Positions 46,496 through 59,800 of a stretch of 64,000 nucleotides of DNA are shown here, piece after piece. Below the pieces are notes generated by a model. That model worked only from the letters and a program-made list of their open reading frames with translations. It did not search any database and was not told the DNA's origin. The translations under genes were made by a program, and so were the position numbers. The stretch is from Teratosphaeria epicoccoides. Its lineage: Eukaryota > Ascomycota > Dothideomycetes > Mycosphaerellales > Teratosphaeriaceae. Location: the NCBI GenBank assembly GCA_021401465.1, contig JADDMT010000128.1, positions 1 through 64,000 on the forward strand, given 5' to 3'. Position 1 is the stretch's first letter. The number at the start of each line of letters is the position of its first letter.

Positions 46496-46563
46496 TAAAA
46501 GGTCGGATTACTCTGTTACACTACGAGATATTTTCATATCATATAGCATATACATCTATATTA
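46496..46563 (+). repeat. A3 5' LTR remnant
   Basis: It matches the last 67 bp or so of the A LTR, from TAAAAGGTCGGATTACTCTG to CATCTATATTA. The rest is lost at the junction with E. Confidence 0.88.
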
Positions 46564-46612
46564 GTTCTGCTTTCTCCCCCCTACTTTGCAGTCTAGCAGA
46601 GAATACTATAAT

Positions 46613-48020
46613 ATGTCTAGAGTACTACGAACTTGTAACTAACGCGTAGCGAGCACTCTCCTAAGTACCTGTAATAGCAAAACTAGACTAAGTAACTAGC
46701 CTATAGGAGTACCCCCTACAAGCGATACTACATTTAACGACAGTTCTACTAGAGGCTAATTACGCGGCGGACAAGGTAATATACCCCCCGTATAGGGACC
46801 GCATCTACCCCTGACTATTAACCTAGCCCTTATAGCTATGATTATTGACTAGGTCGCGAACTACATTACAGACTAGAGCTAAAGCCGCACCCCTTCTAGT
46901 AGCGACAATAGCGAGGACAACAAAGACGTCGCTATAAGTAGTACTAATAAACTACTAGACTAAGAAATCTAGCGAGATTTTACACTAGGAACCTGCAAAA
47001 ATACTATACTAGTAGGCGTAGACCCTCTATGTATGCCTACAAATGTAGTGCCTAAATTCAGGGCTATAGTAGGCTAACTAGGAGGTAGTCGTAACGCATG
47101 TAACCCGAAGCTATTTGTAGGAGATACCTTGAAAGAGGCTCGAACTTTCTTATAGGCGTGTAAAGTAGTTTTCATGCTTAACCTTCGCGGATATACTATA
47201 GAGGGCAAATAGGTCGCCTTTAGTGTCATGTAGCTTAAAGAGGATAAGGAACCTCGTAATAATTAGCATGAGTAGTATGACCTACTATAGGTCTATAACA
47301 GAACGTATATGTAAGTAGACTGTTACTAGTTCTATGTTAACTAGGTCAAGGATCTAGGTAACCGCGCCCTTACTATGTCTGTAGAGTATAAGAAGGCTAA
47401 GTAGGGGAAGAACTAGGTCAAGTATCTAGGTAACTGCGCCCTTACTATGTCTGTAGAGTATAAGAAGGCTAAGTAGGGGAAGGGACAAACTAACTGTAGC
47501 TTTGCTACCTATCTCGCTACGCTTAAGGGACAGATGCTACTCTATACTAAGACGTAACGTATGCGGCACCTACTTGTCAAGCTTAATGACGACCTTCAGA
47601 ACATAATCATGACTTTTCATGAACTTCTAATAGCTTGGCAAGACCTCGTGTCCCTTACGAGATGTATAGAGATTACCTTAAAGCGAAATAGACAATCGGA
47701 TGCAAGGATAATAAGCGTTTAAGCCCTAAAGACCTACTAAAGGGCCGCTATTACAAGTGCCCTAAGGGTCACATCTAACATAGTAGTTCGGTCTAGAGGA
47801 TCAAACCTTCTAAGCCTAAGGATAGTAGCAAGAAGCCTCTAGGGAGCTGCTACATCTGTAGAGCAAAGGACTACTAGGCGTCTCGCTATCCTAAACGGAG
47901 TAATAGGAAGAAGGTAAGCAAGCTGTCTAAAACCTCCCTAGAGGGGAAGCGAAAGAAGGACAAGCCTAAGCAAGCTAAATGGCTACTACGGGTGTCTAAG
48001 CTGTCTATTACTAATAGTAT
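46613..48020 (+). pseudogene. A3 gag with 72-bp in-frame duplication
   Basis: It starts at ATG 46613 (MSRVLRTC), with the same Ser/Asp-rich beginning as A1, the intact site where B1 entered A1 (near 47065), the capsid region, and the zinc knuckle at about 47850-47895 (C-Y-I-C-R-A-K-D-Y, stop, A-S-R-Y). Tyr replaces both His and the last Cys. A 72-bp tandem duplication (47339-47482) adds 24 codons in frame. Stops are TAG or TAA. Confidence 0.8.
47339..47482 (+). repeat. 72-bp tandem duplication in A3 gag
   Basis: Units 47339-47410 and 47411-47482, each from AACTAGGTCAAG to AAGTAGGGGAAG. A1 and A2 have one copy. The length is a multiple of 3, so it is in frame. The two units differ at few bases, so it is young or was copied before RIP. 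Confidence 0.92.
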
Positions 48021-48049
48021 AGACTTGTAGCCTACCTAGCGCCTATCCG

Positions 48050-51000
48050 GTATAGTCTAAGTTAATAGCTCGCTTAAGCTAGTAGACTATATGTTAGACG
48101 ACCTTGCGGAGGTTAACGTGATACCCTAGCGAGTAATTATACAGCTCGGTTTGAAGCCGATTCTAGGAGCCCTACTGCCTACTATGAAGTCCTTTTAGGG
48201 CGAAGACATAGCGGCTTAAGGCGCGTACAATGTACGCCTCTAACTCGCGGACTCTTTTAGAGAAGAGCGTAAGACTAACGAAGTCTTCTACGCTAAAAAC
48301 GTTCCTGATAAGGAGCTCCTACTAGGCCGGCCTTAGCGCTACAAGTAGGGACTTGTTATTAATAGAGCTACTAACAATTATTTCTATGGCTCTAAAGGCA
48401 AAGTTCCTATAGTAAGGATGCGTGACGCGCATAGCTTCTATAAAGACATAAAGATAGTCTCATGTATATATGCCGTCCGCATATAGGATGTCAAGGAAGA
48501 CGTTACCCTTCTGCTAGAGTTAGAGAAATACGCCGATATTTCCGACGTAGAGGCTACTACCTATGCCTAGGCCCTAGACGCGGAGCATGCGATTAACCTT
48601 AAGGAAGGTTATAATCCTCTATATTAACCTTTATATCCTATGTTAGAATCCTAGCTTAAAACACTTCAAGACTATCTCTACAACGCGCAAAAGAATGCGT
48701 GGATCCGACAAAGTAACAGCAAGGCAGGAGCGCTAGTAATGTTTGTCCTTAAGAAGGATAACACGCTCTGCCTATACGTTAACTATAGGGGCCTTAATGT
48801 AGTAACTTAGAAGAACTGCTGCCCCCTACTACTTATTAGCGAGACGCTTAACCGCCTTAGTTACGCTGCTATCTTCTTGTCTATCGACTTGAAGGATACT
48901 TACTACTAGATACTAATCCGAAAGGGTAACAAGTAGAAGACTACGTTCCTAACGTAGTATAGACACTTCAAGTATATAGTAATGCTATTTAGATTAACTA
49001 ACGTACTAGTAACCTTTTAGGCGTATATTAATTAGGCGCTAGCCGGCCTCGTTAATACCTGCTACGTAGTATACTTAGATGATATACTAGTCTACTCTAA
49101 CTTAAAGGAGGAGCATATTCGGCACCTAAAGATAGTACTTAAACGACTTCGCAAGTTTAATCTATATGTAAACCTAAAGAAGTACTCATTTCTTATAGAC
49201 AGGATTAAGTTCCTTGAATATATTGTCTCTATAGAAGGCGTCATTATAGATGACTAAAGGGTGTCCGCAATTACGGAGTAGCTGTAGCTAACTACCCTCT
49301 AAGAAGTATAGGTGTTTCTAGGGTTTACTAACTTCTACTACAGATTTATATGATCCTATTCGAAGATCGTGGCTCCCCTTATAGCCCTCTTAAAGGGCGC
49401 AATTTAAGGCAAGAGGCTAGGGATAATGCCTTAGGAGGAGGCTTAGAGCAAGGCTTTCTCTAACCTTAAAGCAGCTCTTTAAACTACGTCTATACTTTAG
49501 TACTTTGACCCTACTACGAAGATCTAAAAAGAGACTAATACTTCAAAATTCGTAATAGCCGTAATTATATCGCAGCTCTAGTCGCATAAAGGCAGTATGT
49601 AATAATATTTAATTACCTTCTAGTTGCGGAAGATGCTAGGTACTAAGCTTAACTACGAGACTTATGACTAAGAGCTTTTAGCTATTATCGACAGCTTTAA
49701 GGAGTACTAATACTACCTTAAAGGGGTAGCGTACCCTATTAAGGTACTTACTAACTATAACAACCTTCGTGGCTTTATAGGCGTAAAGCAGCTAAGTAGT
49801 TAGTAAGCAAGGGAGGCAACTTTCCTTACTAGCTTTGACTTCGTTATCTAGCATCGTTCTAGAAAGACGAATCTAGCTAATAGTCCTTCGTAACGACTAG
49901 ACTACGATACTAGGGAGCAGGGTAACTAACAGCTCCTCCCTATGCTACAGACGAAGCTTGTAGTATAGAATAGCGACCTGTTATTAGCTCCTCTTATAGG
50001 TTAACTACAGGCCTAATAGGGCCTTATAGCCTCCGCTAGCAATGAACCCTCTTATCTGGCGGTTATAGTAACCGTGTCTAGCTCGATCTATGCGGTAGTT
50101 AACTAGCTTATATATAGTAAGCATGTAATGTCTAAAGAACCCTTTAAAGAAGTCTCGAGACTTATTTAGCGGTTATAAGATCAAGAACTAGAGTTAATTA
50201 ATAAGGGTATAGCCCTCTAGGATACTATAGGCAGTCTAACGTACTAGACTAAGTTAGGCAACTTGTAGTACTTTGACAATAGGCTCTACGTACCTACTAA
50301 CTACGTACTCTGTCTGCAGCTCCTTCGCATTTATCATGATAATGAACTTACGGGTCATTTTAGTGTAGAGAAGACAAATAGTCTTCTTAGACGCAAATAC
50401 TAGTAGCTAACGCTAGAACAGGATGTTTCTAACTATGTTAAATCCTGCTAGACATGCTAGATAAGTAAGTCTCGGCGCTATTGCCCCTATAGCGATACCT
50501 AGGCGCTCCTACTACTAGAGAGACTATAGTAAGACTTAACTATAGATTTTATTACTAATTTGCTGCTAGCAAAGTAGAGAGGCAATATAGTTAATACTAT
50601 CCTTGTAGTAGTCGACTAATACTTAAAGATGAATCTCTTTGTCCTATATACGAAAAAGTGCACAAGTAGCGAGCTTGCGTAACTACTTTGCGACAAAGTC
50701 ATATAGCACTTTAGTATACCCTAAAGTATTTTATCAGATCGATGTTCTGTCTTTACTAGTAAATACTAGCAAGAATTTGTGTTTAAGGCGCATGTTAAGT
50801 ACTACCTAAGTATAGCATTCTATCTACAGACTAATAGTTAGACTAAATGTATGAACTAGACTCTTAAGTAGTACCTTCGGTACTACTACGCTAAGAACTA
50901 GGATGCCTAGGCTAACGTAATTCATATGGCGGCATTTGCAGTTAATAATAGCATGCATGCTACTATGCGCATGTCGCTATTTCAGATTCTTTATAGCTTT

Positions 51001-51646
51001 GATCTAGAAATACACCTAGAACTACCTTAGGACGAGTCTTCTAGGGAGAGGGTGCTAGCTGCTACGGAATTAGCGTAGCATATACGCGAGGTACATTTAG
51101 TGCTAATAGAACACTAGAAAAAGGCCTCAGAATCCTAGATTAAACATAATAACGCCTATGCTAAGCTAATGTAATACGTAGTTAGTACGAAGGTTTTACT
51201 ATTAACGAAGAATCTTAAGCTGAAACTTCTAAGTAAGAAGATGACGCTAAGGTTTGTTAGACCCTTCTAGATACATGACATAATAGGTTTGCAGGCATAC
51301 TAGCTATTATTGCTATTGTCGTATTATGTGCATGATGTCTTCTACATATCTCTACTTAAACTATAGGTATAGCGTAAGGGCAAAGAGCCTGCGGACCTAA
51401 TGCTATTAGCAGAGGAGAACAAAGAGTAAGAAGTCGAGGGTATTAAGGACAGTATGTAGCGTAAAGGCCTAACGTACTATCTAGTAAAGTAGAAAGGATA
51501 CCTACCTAAGTACACATAATAGGTTCTAGCCGAAGACTACAAGAACGCTCTAGAAGCTATTCGTGAGTTTAAAGAGTAGAGGAGGCGTAAGCAGGGCTTA
51601 AGAAGGTTCATTTGTAGGAAGATAAGAGTTTTAGAGCATTCTTAAT
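48050..51646 (+). pseudogene. A3 pol, the least frameshifted family A copy
   Basis: RT with LYVNYRGLN (48772) and YLDDILVYSN (49068-49097), then LKRLRKFNLYVNLKK, which is broken in A1. RNase H about 49520-49860, integrase about 50300-51250 with DRCSVFTSKY (50742-50771), chromodomain 51440-51570. Compared with A1 it lacks the 53-bp duplication and the two small deletions. Stops are TAG, TAA and a few TGA. It converges with the antisense gene ending at 51728. Confidence 0.88.
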
Positions 51647-51727
51647 ATATGTATGTAGTACATAACGCGCGAAGTAATAACAAGAACAAACGCCCTACTT
51701 ATACATCATTAATGCCTAAAGGCACGC

Positions 51728-53267
51728 CTAGAATAAACCTAAGAGAACAAGAGACATGCTTAGATTAGCTTCGTAGCTAATGCTTAGCAACTACTAGCTA
51801 AGGGTTAACTAACTAAACCTAAAGTAGAAGAGTCTTTCTTGTTACAGTCCGCTAGGGACTACCTACCTATACGGGGACTACTAAACAACTAGAGGCGACT
51901 AGGAGTAGCAGGAGTAGCAACGCCATAAAGAGAGGCTAGCATCTTCTTCTTTAGTAGGTTGCGAGGGAGCTTGTCTTTAAAGCCTATAGTAGACAGAGAG
52001 CTAGTAACAGCCATACTACGCTTAGGCGCGACAACTACCTCCTCCTCCTCATCCTTAGCATTAGAAGGCAAAGAGACTCAGGCGCGCTTGCGGCTGTCAT
52101 ACTCGGCCCTCAAGACTATCTTACGCTTCTTAACATAAGTGTTAATAACATTGTCGAACTTAGTGTCTTCATTATGCATAACTAGTATAGTAACACTACA
52201 GTACGCAGGGATCGCGTTAGAATCAAAGGTATCCTAGACGTCATTATAGCTTAGAGGCTTATATTTTGGCGTCTTAGTAGACGCTATACGGATCGCAAGC
52301 AGGGAAGGTTCGGCTTCCTTGTTACTAACCTTAATTTTAGCCCTAGCCTTCTTCTTCTTCTTAGATAGTAGCGTAGAGGTAGCGTAGGTAGCAGCGCTAC
52401 AATGTTTTAGCTATACGCACGCGACAGGATTTAAGTAAGTAACTTACGGCTTAGTCCTCTAGACTAGCTTAGAGGCAGGCTGCCTCGCGGTATAGCGCTA
52501 GGGCGTAGCCTTAGCAGCAGGAGCAGTAAATTGCTTGATAACCTTCTTGCGGATCATCTGCATCTTAAAGTCATTGTCGATTATAGTAAGGGCCCTAAGT
52601 CATCTACGCTAGCGGCTAGTCAGGTAGTTCTACGCGCTAACATGAGTCTAGCAGAGATGTTAGCATGCATTCTTAGAGAGTACCTATACTATATGCGTAC
52701 TATAGTAAAGGTCTTAATCCTAACAGTTAGCACCTTTAAGATCTTCTAGACTAAGTTAGCGATTAGACCTAGACAAACGTTTTTGCCTATTAGTAGAGAG
52801 TTAAAGCAAACGCTGCTATGTAAGTAGTTAGGAGTCGTAGTAAAGTACGAGAGGGCGCTAAGCAGGTAGGCAAGTATCTCGCGATACTTAGCCTGTAGCC
52901 TATTCATAGTCAGAGTACCTTTAGTAATCCCCTTGTCTCGCGTGCTCTAGAAGCCATTAATGTTATAGCAGAGCTAGTTATACTCTCTGTATACTTCCTT
53001 AGGAAGTTCTTAGCACTTTTAATGCTTGCTATTACAATTAATATAGTTGTAGTAGATACTACCCTTATTAAATCTGCTGACATAGACCGTAGCTACGCTT
53101 TAGTTTATATAGGTCACGCATACCTCGTAGGTAGGAGACGCCTTACTAACACGCGGAGGAGAGATGTGTGTAGCTTAGCTGCTAAGGTTGTCAAGGTATT
53201 ACTAACATAAGCAATAGTCGCGTACAGAGCGAGTAGTATTAATCTTAGTCTACAGAACATTAGCTAT
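51728..53267 (-). pseudogene. A3 antisense gene
   Basis: About 513 codons on the minus strand. The start position reads ATA (53267), where A1 has ATG. It has the same order as in A1 and A2: Cys motif, C-x2-C region, Lys-rich block (reversed 52345-52375) and an acidic segment. An open stretch is 51889-52071 (KDEEEEVVVAPKRS). It has one copy of the 184-bp segment duplicated in A2. Stops are TAG or TAA. Confidence 0.72.
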
Positions 53268-54070
53268 GTTACTAGGACGAATAGTTTGATTGATCTTGAT
53301 TGATTGATTAAAGGAGAAGAAGCTCTAGGCTAGACAAGCAGACACGGCAAGGCAAAGGCTAAGCAAAGTAGATATAGAGTTAATGTTAGTGTTTTAGAAC
53401 AGGAAGTTTAGGAAAGTAGCGAGGTTTTTGTACCCTCTAGCTAGCCCCCCTATTACCTACCGCAACTGTTAAGCTAGCAACTCAAACTATATGCGCAGAG
53501 TACCTACCTTTAGTTAACTTACATAGGGACTAAATAATGTAAGAACAGATAACGTAGCTATTACACATGTATACTAACTATACTCGTACTAGTTTACTAG
53601 CATGAAAATGTGACGAGGCTCGCGCTAGGAGCACGCTCCTGCCGTTTTAAGCGGTATATGCAGAGTACCTGCACATATTCGACTAACCCTAAGGTTCTAT
53701 AACACATTGCTTTGTAGTTATGACTAAATAGGGACAGCTAAGCTACTTAGCAAAGCTAGCGTGTATGCTTACCCTATAATTTCAAAGATTAACTAAGGTA
53801 CGTACTTGTAGTTTCCTGATATTTTAATCTGCATGTAAAGCGAAGGTGTTACAAAGCCGCCTAATATGTAACGGATTTAAAAACCTGTCGCAAGTTAGTA
53901 ACCTCTATTCTATATCCGCTATAAATATGTTAAGGCATATATATGACACATGTTTTATAGGCTACCTACCTATTTACTCTTGCGTAGTGTAAAGCGTGCT
54001 ATATCCTGTACCCTATACGTTCTACATGTACCTAGTAAGGCTAGGGACATCCTCATAGGAGGAGGGGCAG
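53268..54070. other. A3 3' internal region
   Basis: No frame. Same sequence as in A1 and A2. The TATA position (near 53428) reads TACAAAAACC on the minus strand, so the box is damaged. The end CTCATAGGAGGAGGGGCAG before the LTR is the candidate polypurine tract. Confidence 0.65.
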
Positions 54071-54459
54071 TAATACGGTTAAAACTACGGGGCTATTAGA
54101 GCCGCATAGGTTCTAATACCCGCCCTTAGTATGTAGTAACCCTGCTATACATAGTAAGGGGTTCCTTCGTATATATGTTAGCTTGTATGTTGTCTAGTAG
54201 GATTAATGCCTAACATCGGATACCCCTACGTTACTAACCCTACGGTATCTCTACAGGGGCTCCCTAACCCTACGGTACCCCTACGGGGTCAGGCTCAGAC
54301 ATGCTTTCCCTGATTAAGGGGCGTCAGGGGTTATAAGTACCTTTAGCGCTACCTCTGTAATAAGCAGAAAGCAGCGCTATCTTGTACCTATTAAAAGGTC
54401 GGATTACTCTGTCATACTACAAGATATTTTCATATTATAGAGCATATACATCTATATTA
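54071..54459 (+). repeat. A3 3' LTR (389 bp)
   Basis: It runs from TAATACGGTTAAAACTACGG to CATCTATATTA, with two of the 30-bp units (about 54230-54290), as in the 3' LTRs of A1 and A2. Confidence 0.9.
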
Positions 54460-54834
54460 AGAAGACAGGACTCCTACTTGAACTAGATCTCGTTGTTTTC
54501 TTATGTTAGAGTAGGGACTTTCTTTTAGTCCTTAGACAAGTCTATAGTAAGGAAGTATTATAAACAGTAAATGAATATAAAACAGATAAATAAAGATAGT
54601 TGTATGTTAAATTCCCGTATAGTTTTAGAAGGTAACTACGAACTTTTTAACTATGTCTAAATAGTTGCTAGGCTCTTATACGTCTTATCTGCGTCTTAAG
54701 AGTCTGTCTAATAGGCTCTAGTCTCCTTTACATAGTGCGGTAGTAGCCTCTAGTCTGCCCTTAATTGTCTAGCGGATTAGGTACGCTCTTCTAACAAATT
54801 CTTCTAGCTATAGGCAGAACCTAGGCTTATAAGC
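54460..54834 (-). other. Probable E leader and gag start
   Basis: Between A3 and the right E LTR. On the minus strand the part next to the LTR (about 54640-54834) has a frame with charged, Arg-rich sequence and TAG stops; the part next to A3 is AT-rich and has no clear frame. It would be the 5' leader and start of gag of E if E is one element. I see no named motif. Confidence 0.35.
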
Positions 54835-55087
54835 TGTTAAATTAGTGTCTTACATATAGGCAATAGATTTACGCATAGGAAGTAGCCACAGAATGAATAT
54901 ATTATGTCAGGTATTAGATATATAACGAACGTGATAGACAGAAGAGAAGAGGTAAAAATTCTTCTCTTCCTAGCTAGAGTCATATATCCCTTAACCCCTG
55001 ACCTAAGGCAGAGAGGTCAGAGTTAGGGTCCTGCCTAACTCTGGCTCCTACTAACTTAGTATGGCTAGTATGCGACTACCTATTACA
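54835..55087 (-). repeat. LTR of element E, right (5') copy, split by C2
   Basis: It matches 1011-1263. C2 is inserted near its end; the last bases (TTTTAATA) are at 61513-61520. C2 duplicated TTACA (55083-55087), seen as TTATA at 61508-61512. The next five bases, GTATT, match GCATT at 1006-1010. Confidence 0.75.
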
Positions 55088-55292
55088 TGATATAGTATGT
55101 AACTAGCAATTAATACGTAGGTATGTAGTAGTATATAGAGCCTCTATCTCTAAGTACAGAGTAAGGTCTAAAACTAATTACTGCCTTTATTCTATTACAA
55201 AGCGTAGCGTATAATATACGCCTGTATATGTTACGTGTAGCTTAGCTTACTAGTCTGGCCGCCTGAGCCTATAGGCTAGTTGTCTAGTATCA
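55088..55292 (-). repeat. C2 3' LTR
   Basis: It runs from TGATATAGTATGTAACTAGC to TTGTCTAGTATCA, with perfect TGATA and TATCA ends, the least damaged family C LTR. Confidence 0.92.
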
Positions 55293-55655
55293 TTTGCCCC
55301 CTTCTCCTATAAGGGTCGTCTTAACACTTAGATAGCTCCCTTCTTGCGCTAAGCAAGATCGGATCCCTTATAGTCTACCCTGTAAGTAGCTAGTCCCTTC
55401 TAGAACTTCCTTCTACGCTAGGGCAGCCCCGTGAATCATGCTAGAATTATGACTTATATGTCATGACTCTTTATTACTACGTAAAGTATGCCGTAAACAC
55501 GCTCGTTAGTTCTAATTAGCTCTAGCATTAGTTGCTTGTAGTAACAGGGAGTTTATAGCTACAGGAAGCTTCTATAGCGTAAATAGCGCGTAGGTATAAA
55601 GTCTGCTTTTTGTATGTAGTAATCCTGACTTCCTCTATTACATTAACTTCCTAAC
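55293..55655 (+). other. C2 region between 3' LTR and antisense gene, with TATA
   Basis: No frame. Same as 32438-32799 of C1. TATAAAG lies at 55595-55601, and a pyrimidine run (GCCCCCTTCTCC) adjoins the LTR. Confidence 0.62.
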
Positions 55656-56800
55656 ATGCCTCCTAAAGGTTCTGAGATTACTGCTAGCGCCGCGCTAGCT
55701 ACTCCTACGAAGTTAACAGACACCTAGCCTGCTTTATTTACGCTCTCCTAATACTATAGCTATAGTAAAGAGCTGCTTGTTAATAACTGTAAGTGCTACG
55801 CGTAGTACATTAGCCTTAACAGTAAGTATCGCTTGCTCTAAACATACGTAGCGCGTCGTTAACTTAGTTCTAGAGTATAGGCTATACATAGTATGCTTTA
55901 AGTTAGGATAGCAGAAGCGCTACAAGTAGTAGGTACCTTTATCTGCCTTAGACATATACTTCTCTAGCTTAGCGTAACTACTAACTATGCTTGCAGCTAT
56001 AGCAAGAGTAACTATGTATGCACGCCTATGAACTAGGCTATAGCGGCTAAGTATAACATCATGCTCCGCGCTTACGCTAAGGCTAAGCGTATTAGGCGTA
56101 AACCTAACACTACTAACAAGGGTTACGCTATAGCCTAGCAGGCGTACCTAGACGCTGCTACAAACTAGCGCCCGCTACTTAAGGTATGTTCCTTGCCTGC
56201 TTGTCGCATACCTTAGTTATGAGTTTTAGGTACTAACTATCTGTAGAGGCTATAGCGAAATTACGACTCTGTCCCTAAGCGCTTCCCTACTATCGCGGCT
56301 AAGGCCAAGCGTGCTACTAGCGCTATATAAGCGGGTAGTAGTAGCTAAGCTGTCGCTGCTACTAAGCAGAACACGTAGGAATTAGTAGGCCTCTTTGAGC
56401 TCAGGTGCGCTATAAGTCCCCTAGTTTGTTGTTCGCTTGTTACATGCTAACCTGCCGATAGTTCCTTAATGCCCGCGTGCCCCGCGCGGATCTTACTCGC
56501 GCCGACACTACTATGAGTAGGCTCTAGGCCTACCTTAATGACAAGATAGAGGTAAGCATATCCCGCAAATACTCCTTGTTAGATCGTTACCTGCTAACCC
56601 CTTACTAGGAGCGTAAGGGCCTTATAGACCTCCTAGGTTGTCGTCCTGACGATAATAAGGACATAGAGGCGGAGGATAATGCGAACATAGTAGTAGAGGA
56701 AACTGCGGACATAGTAGTAGAGGATAAGGAGTAGCCCTAATTTAGGCACTCTTAGGGGGTAGGTAGCTTTCGCGCCCCGCCTAGGGCTAAAATATAGGTA
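55656..56800 (+). pseudogene. C2 antisense gene
   Basis: It starts at ATG 55656 (MPPKGSEITASAALATPTKL), the same start as C1, and runs toward the end of pol. Ala- and Arg-rich middle part, acidic end. The C-x2-C of C1 reads Y-x2-C here. Stops are TAG or TAA. Family not recognised. Confidence 0.65.
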
Positions 56801-56829
56801 GCCTGTAATGCTATTTTCCCCCTAGGCTT

Positions 56830-59800
56830 ACTTTTTCCCTTTCCTCTACCTGATCTCTTCTTGCCTCTCTCCTACGCTAGGTATTCTTTAATTAGGTCCT
56901 TTACACCCTTATAGTCAGCTTCGTCAACCTAGATATTATAATCCTCTAGCTAATCCTTCTACTACACTAGGTATTAGCGTATACTACTATGTACCCTTAT
57001 ACCCCTTATAGCCTTAACCTCATACTTGCTATCCTCTTTAGCAAGAGGCATAGGATAGGCAGGCTATTTGCCTACTCGGCTATTCTAAGGCTCTAGTAGC
57101 AAGACATAGAAAACATTGTGAATCTAGTACTAGGAAGGAAGTACTAGGTAATAAGCCTAATTGCCGATTATGTCAAGTACACAAAATAGTCCGACAAATC
57201 AGGCTACTATCTTCTTCTTTAGTACTAGTAGTCGCAAGTTCTTAGTTAACAACAGCACTATATTACCTACAGAATATGCTTGGCGCTTATGCTACATGTC
57301 ATAATACTCTACCTGCTAGTTTACTGTCTATTACTAATTCTCTTTAAGCCTTTTAGTTACATTGCGTAACTAATACGCGCGCTCTATGGCAGCTAGTACC
57401 CTCCCTTTAGCAGACTCTTCCTAAGGCGCTAATATTAAGGAAGGCTAGAATCCTGATACTACCTAGAAAGGCAACATGCTAGTAGTAGCATTGTCGCTTA
57501 CGTTACTCGCATATTTGGCTTGTAGTAAGAACTCGGCCTAGTCATTTTGTTCCTTATTATAGTAACAACAGAGGTACTATTCTAGGGTCTAGTTTGCCTG
57601 CTTAGTCTAGCTATTAGTTTGCAGATAAAAGGCTATGCTAAGCTTATAGTTTAGTTACGCTTTACATGCAAAGTTACTCTAGTATTAGCTAGTAAAGATA
57701 CTACTATAATCTAAGAGTACTCCTTCTAGCATACTAAAACGACGTATGACCTTACGTACTAGGATGTTCGCTAGCTCTACACTAGTACACATCTTGTTAG
57801 TTAGGACGAAGATTACTATCTTAGAGAACCTGTTAATAATTACTATGATAGTATTATACATGTAATTAAAGAGCTTGCTTAGAGGTAGGTCTATAATGAA
57901 GTCTATAGTAATTTCTTGCTATAGCCTATTAGGTAGGAGTAAAGCATGCGCCTCGCTATATCTGTAATAGCGCCTACTCTCTATTATCTAGTACATGTAG
58001 CAGGTTTAGACGTATTCGTTAACCTCCTTTATAATGTCTAGCTACTAGTACTTCCTCGATAATAAGGCAAGAGTATAGTCTCTCCTAAAGTACCTAGCTA
58101 ACAGGTCATTATAGTGCAAGTGTAGTAGCTACGCCTTTAATGCTTTATCATGTAGGACCTAAATGCAATTGCCCTTATACTAGACGCTATACTTGTACTC
58201 CTAGTCCTTACTAGTACTTTTAGGTTACTCTAAGGCTAATTATAGCCTACAAAGTAAGGTCTCTATGTTCTCTAAACTGTCCCTTACTAGGGATTCCTCC
58301 TAGGTTACTACCTTGTAGATAAAGGCTAGTAGGGTTATCATGGGTTAGTGCTCTCTAGGTCGGAGTAGGAGCTCTATGCTCTTTGCATACTACACACATG
58401 TAGCCTAGATACGATTAACAATTAGGTTATCGGCTTGTTCTTCCTCCTAGCCCTAGAACGACAGTTTATTCCTTAGGGTTAGGAGGAGCGTGTTTGCCGC
58501 CTATGTAGTTAGTGCATAGTCTGCGTAATAGGAAGGCCTATCGGCTAGGTTGTTAGTTCCCTTATTATGCTTAATAGCAAAATCGAACCTTAACAGATAT
58601 ATAGCCTACTAAGCTTAGCGGCCGTTTAGCTACTTCACACCCATGAATCCACAAAGGTTGTTATAGTTAGAGAGTACGCGAATAGTCTGCAGCGCGCCTT
58701 TAAGGTAGTAGCGCTATGTCTTAAAGCATTCTATAATTGCTAACAGCTCTTAGTTATAGGTCTCGTAGTTTCGCTCTACTAGAGTAAGCTTCTAAGAGTA
58801 GAATGTAACAGGGTACTAGCAAGTAGTAGTCTTGCCTGTGACAAGCTAGGAGAGAATGCCCCCTAAGGCAAATCTAGAGGCGTCTATTTCCATCTTGATT
58901 AGAAGCTTAGGATCATAATACTAGAGGATTAGAGCGCTAGTAAAGGCTAATATAAGCATGCGGAAAGTAGCCTCTTTAGCCTCTCCCTATAGGAACGGGC
59001 TACCCTTTCCTTTAGCCATGGTAGTAAGCAGGGCGGCTATCTTAGAGTAGGTCTTAATAAACCTCTAGTAGAAGTTAGCGAAGCTAAGAAAGCTCTAAAC
59101 TTCCTTTAGAGTCTTAGGTATAGACTACTCCTTTACTACGCTAAGCGTACTCTTATCTATTAACACGCCTAAGCTGTTAATGATAAAGCCTAGGAACTCT
59201 AGCTAGTAAGTATAAAACTCGCACTTCTTTTAGCTAGCGTATAGAGCGTATTTTCGCAGCTATTCTAATACTAGGCGTAGGTGCCAAGTATACTCCTTGC
59301 GTAAGTCGCTATAGATCAAGATATCGTCTAAGTATACTACGTAACAAATATCTACGAGGCTAGCAAGGGCTCGGTTAATATACGCTTAAAAGGTTACTAG
59401 AGCGTTAGTTAACCTAAAAGGCATTACTAGAGACTTAAAGTAACTATAGTGCGTATAAAACATAGTCTTCTAGTAGTCATCCTCCTTGATTAGGATCCTA
59501 TGATATGTATCCTTTAAGTCTTACTTAGAGAACTATGCTACGCGCCTAAGCCGCGTAAGCGTCTTATCGATAAGCGGCAAGGGGCATCGATCCTTAACTA
59601 AAATCTTATTTAGCCTATAGTAATCTATATATAGTCGCATAGTACTGTCCTTCTTTAGTACAAACAGGATAGGAGCACCTGCCTCGCTAGTACAACGCCG
59701 GATCTAACTACTCTGAAGGGCCTAATCGAGATATTCCTAAAGCAGCTTAAGCTCTACTCCTAACAGATTATACAGAGGGCAAAAAAGCGGCTTCTTACTA

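Larger units (their letters stand above)
46496..54459 (+). mobile_element. A3: chromovirus family A, 5' LTR truncated
   Basis: Gag (46613), pol with chromodomain, antisense gene and a full 3' LTR (54071-54459). The 5' LTR is only a 68-bp remnant (46496-46563). No target duplication is seen: the right flank is AGAAG, the left flank ends CTATTTA. A3 has no nested element, so it shows the family order without interruption. Confidence 0.9.

Noticed and set aside
52531..52749. Plus-strand open frame
   Set aside because: Opposite to the A3 antisense gene.
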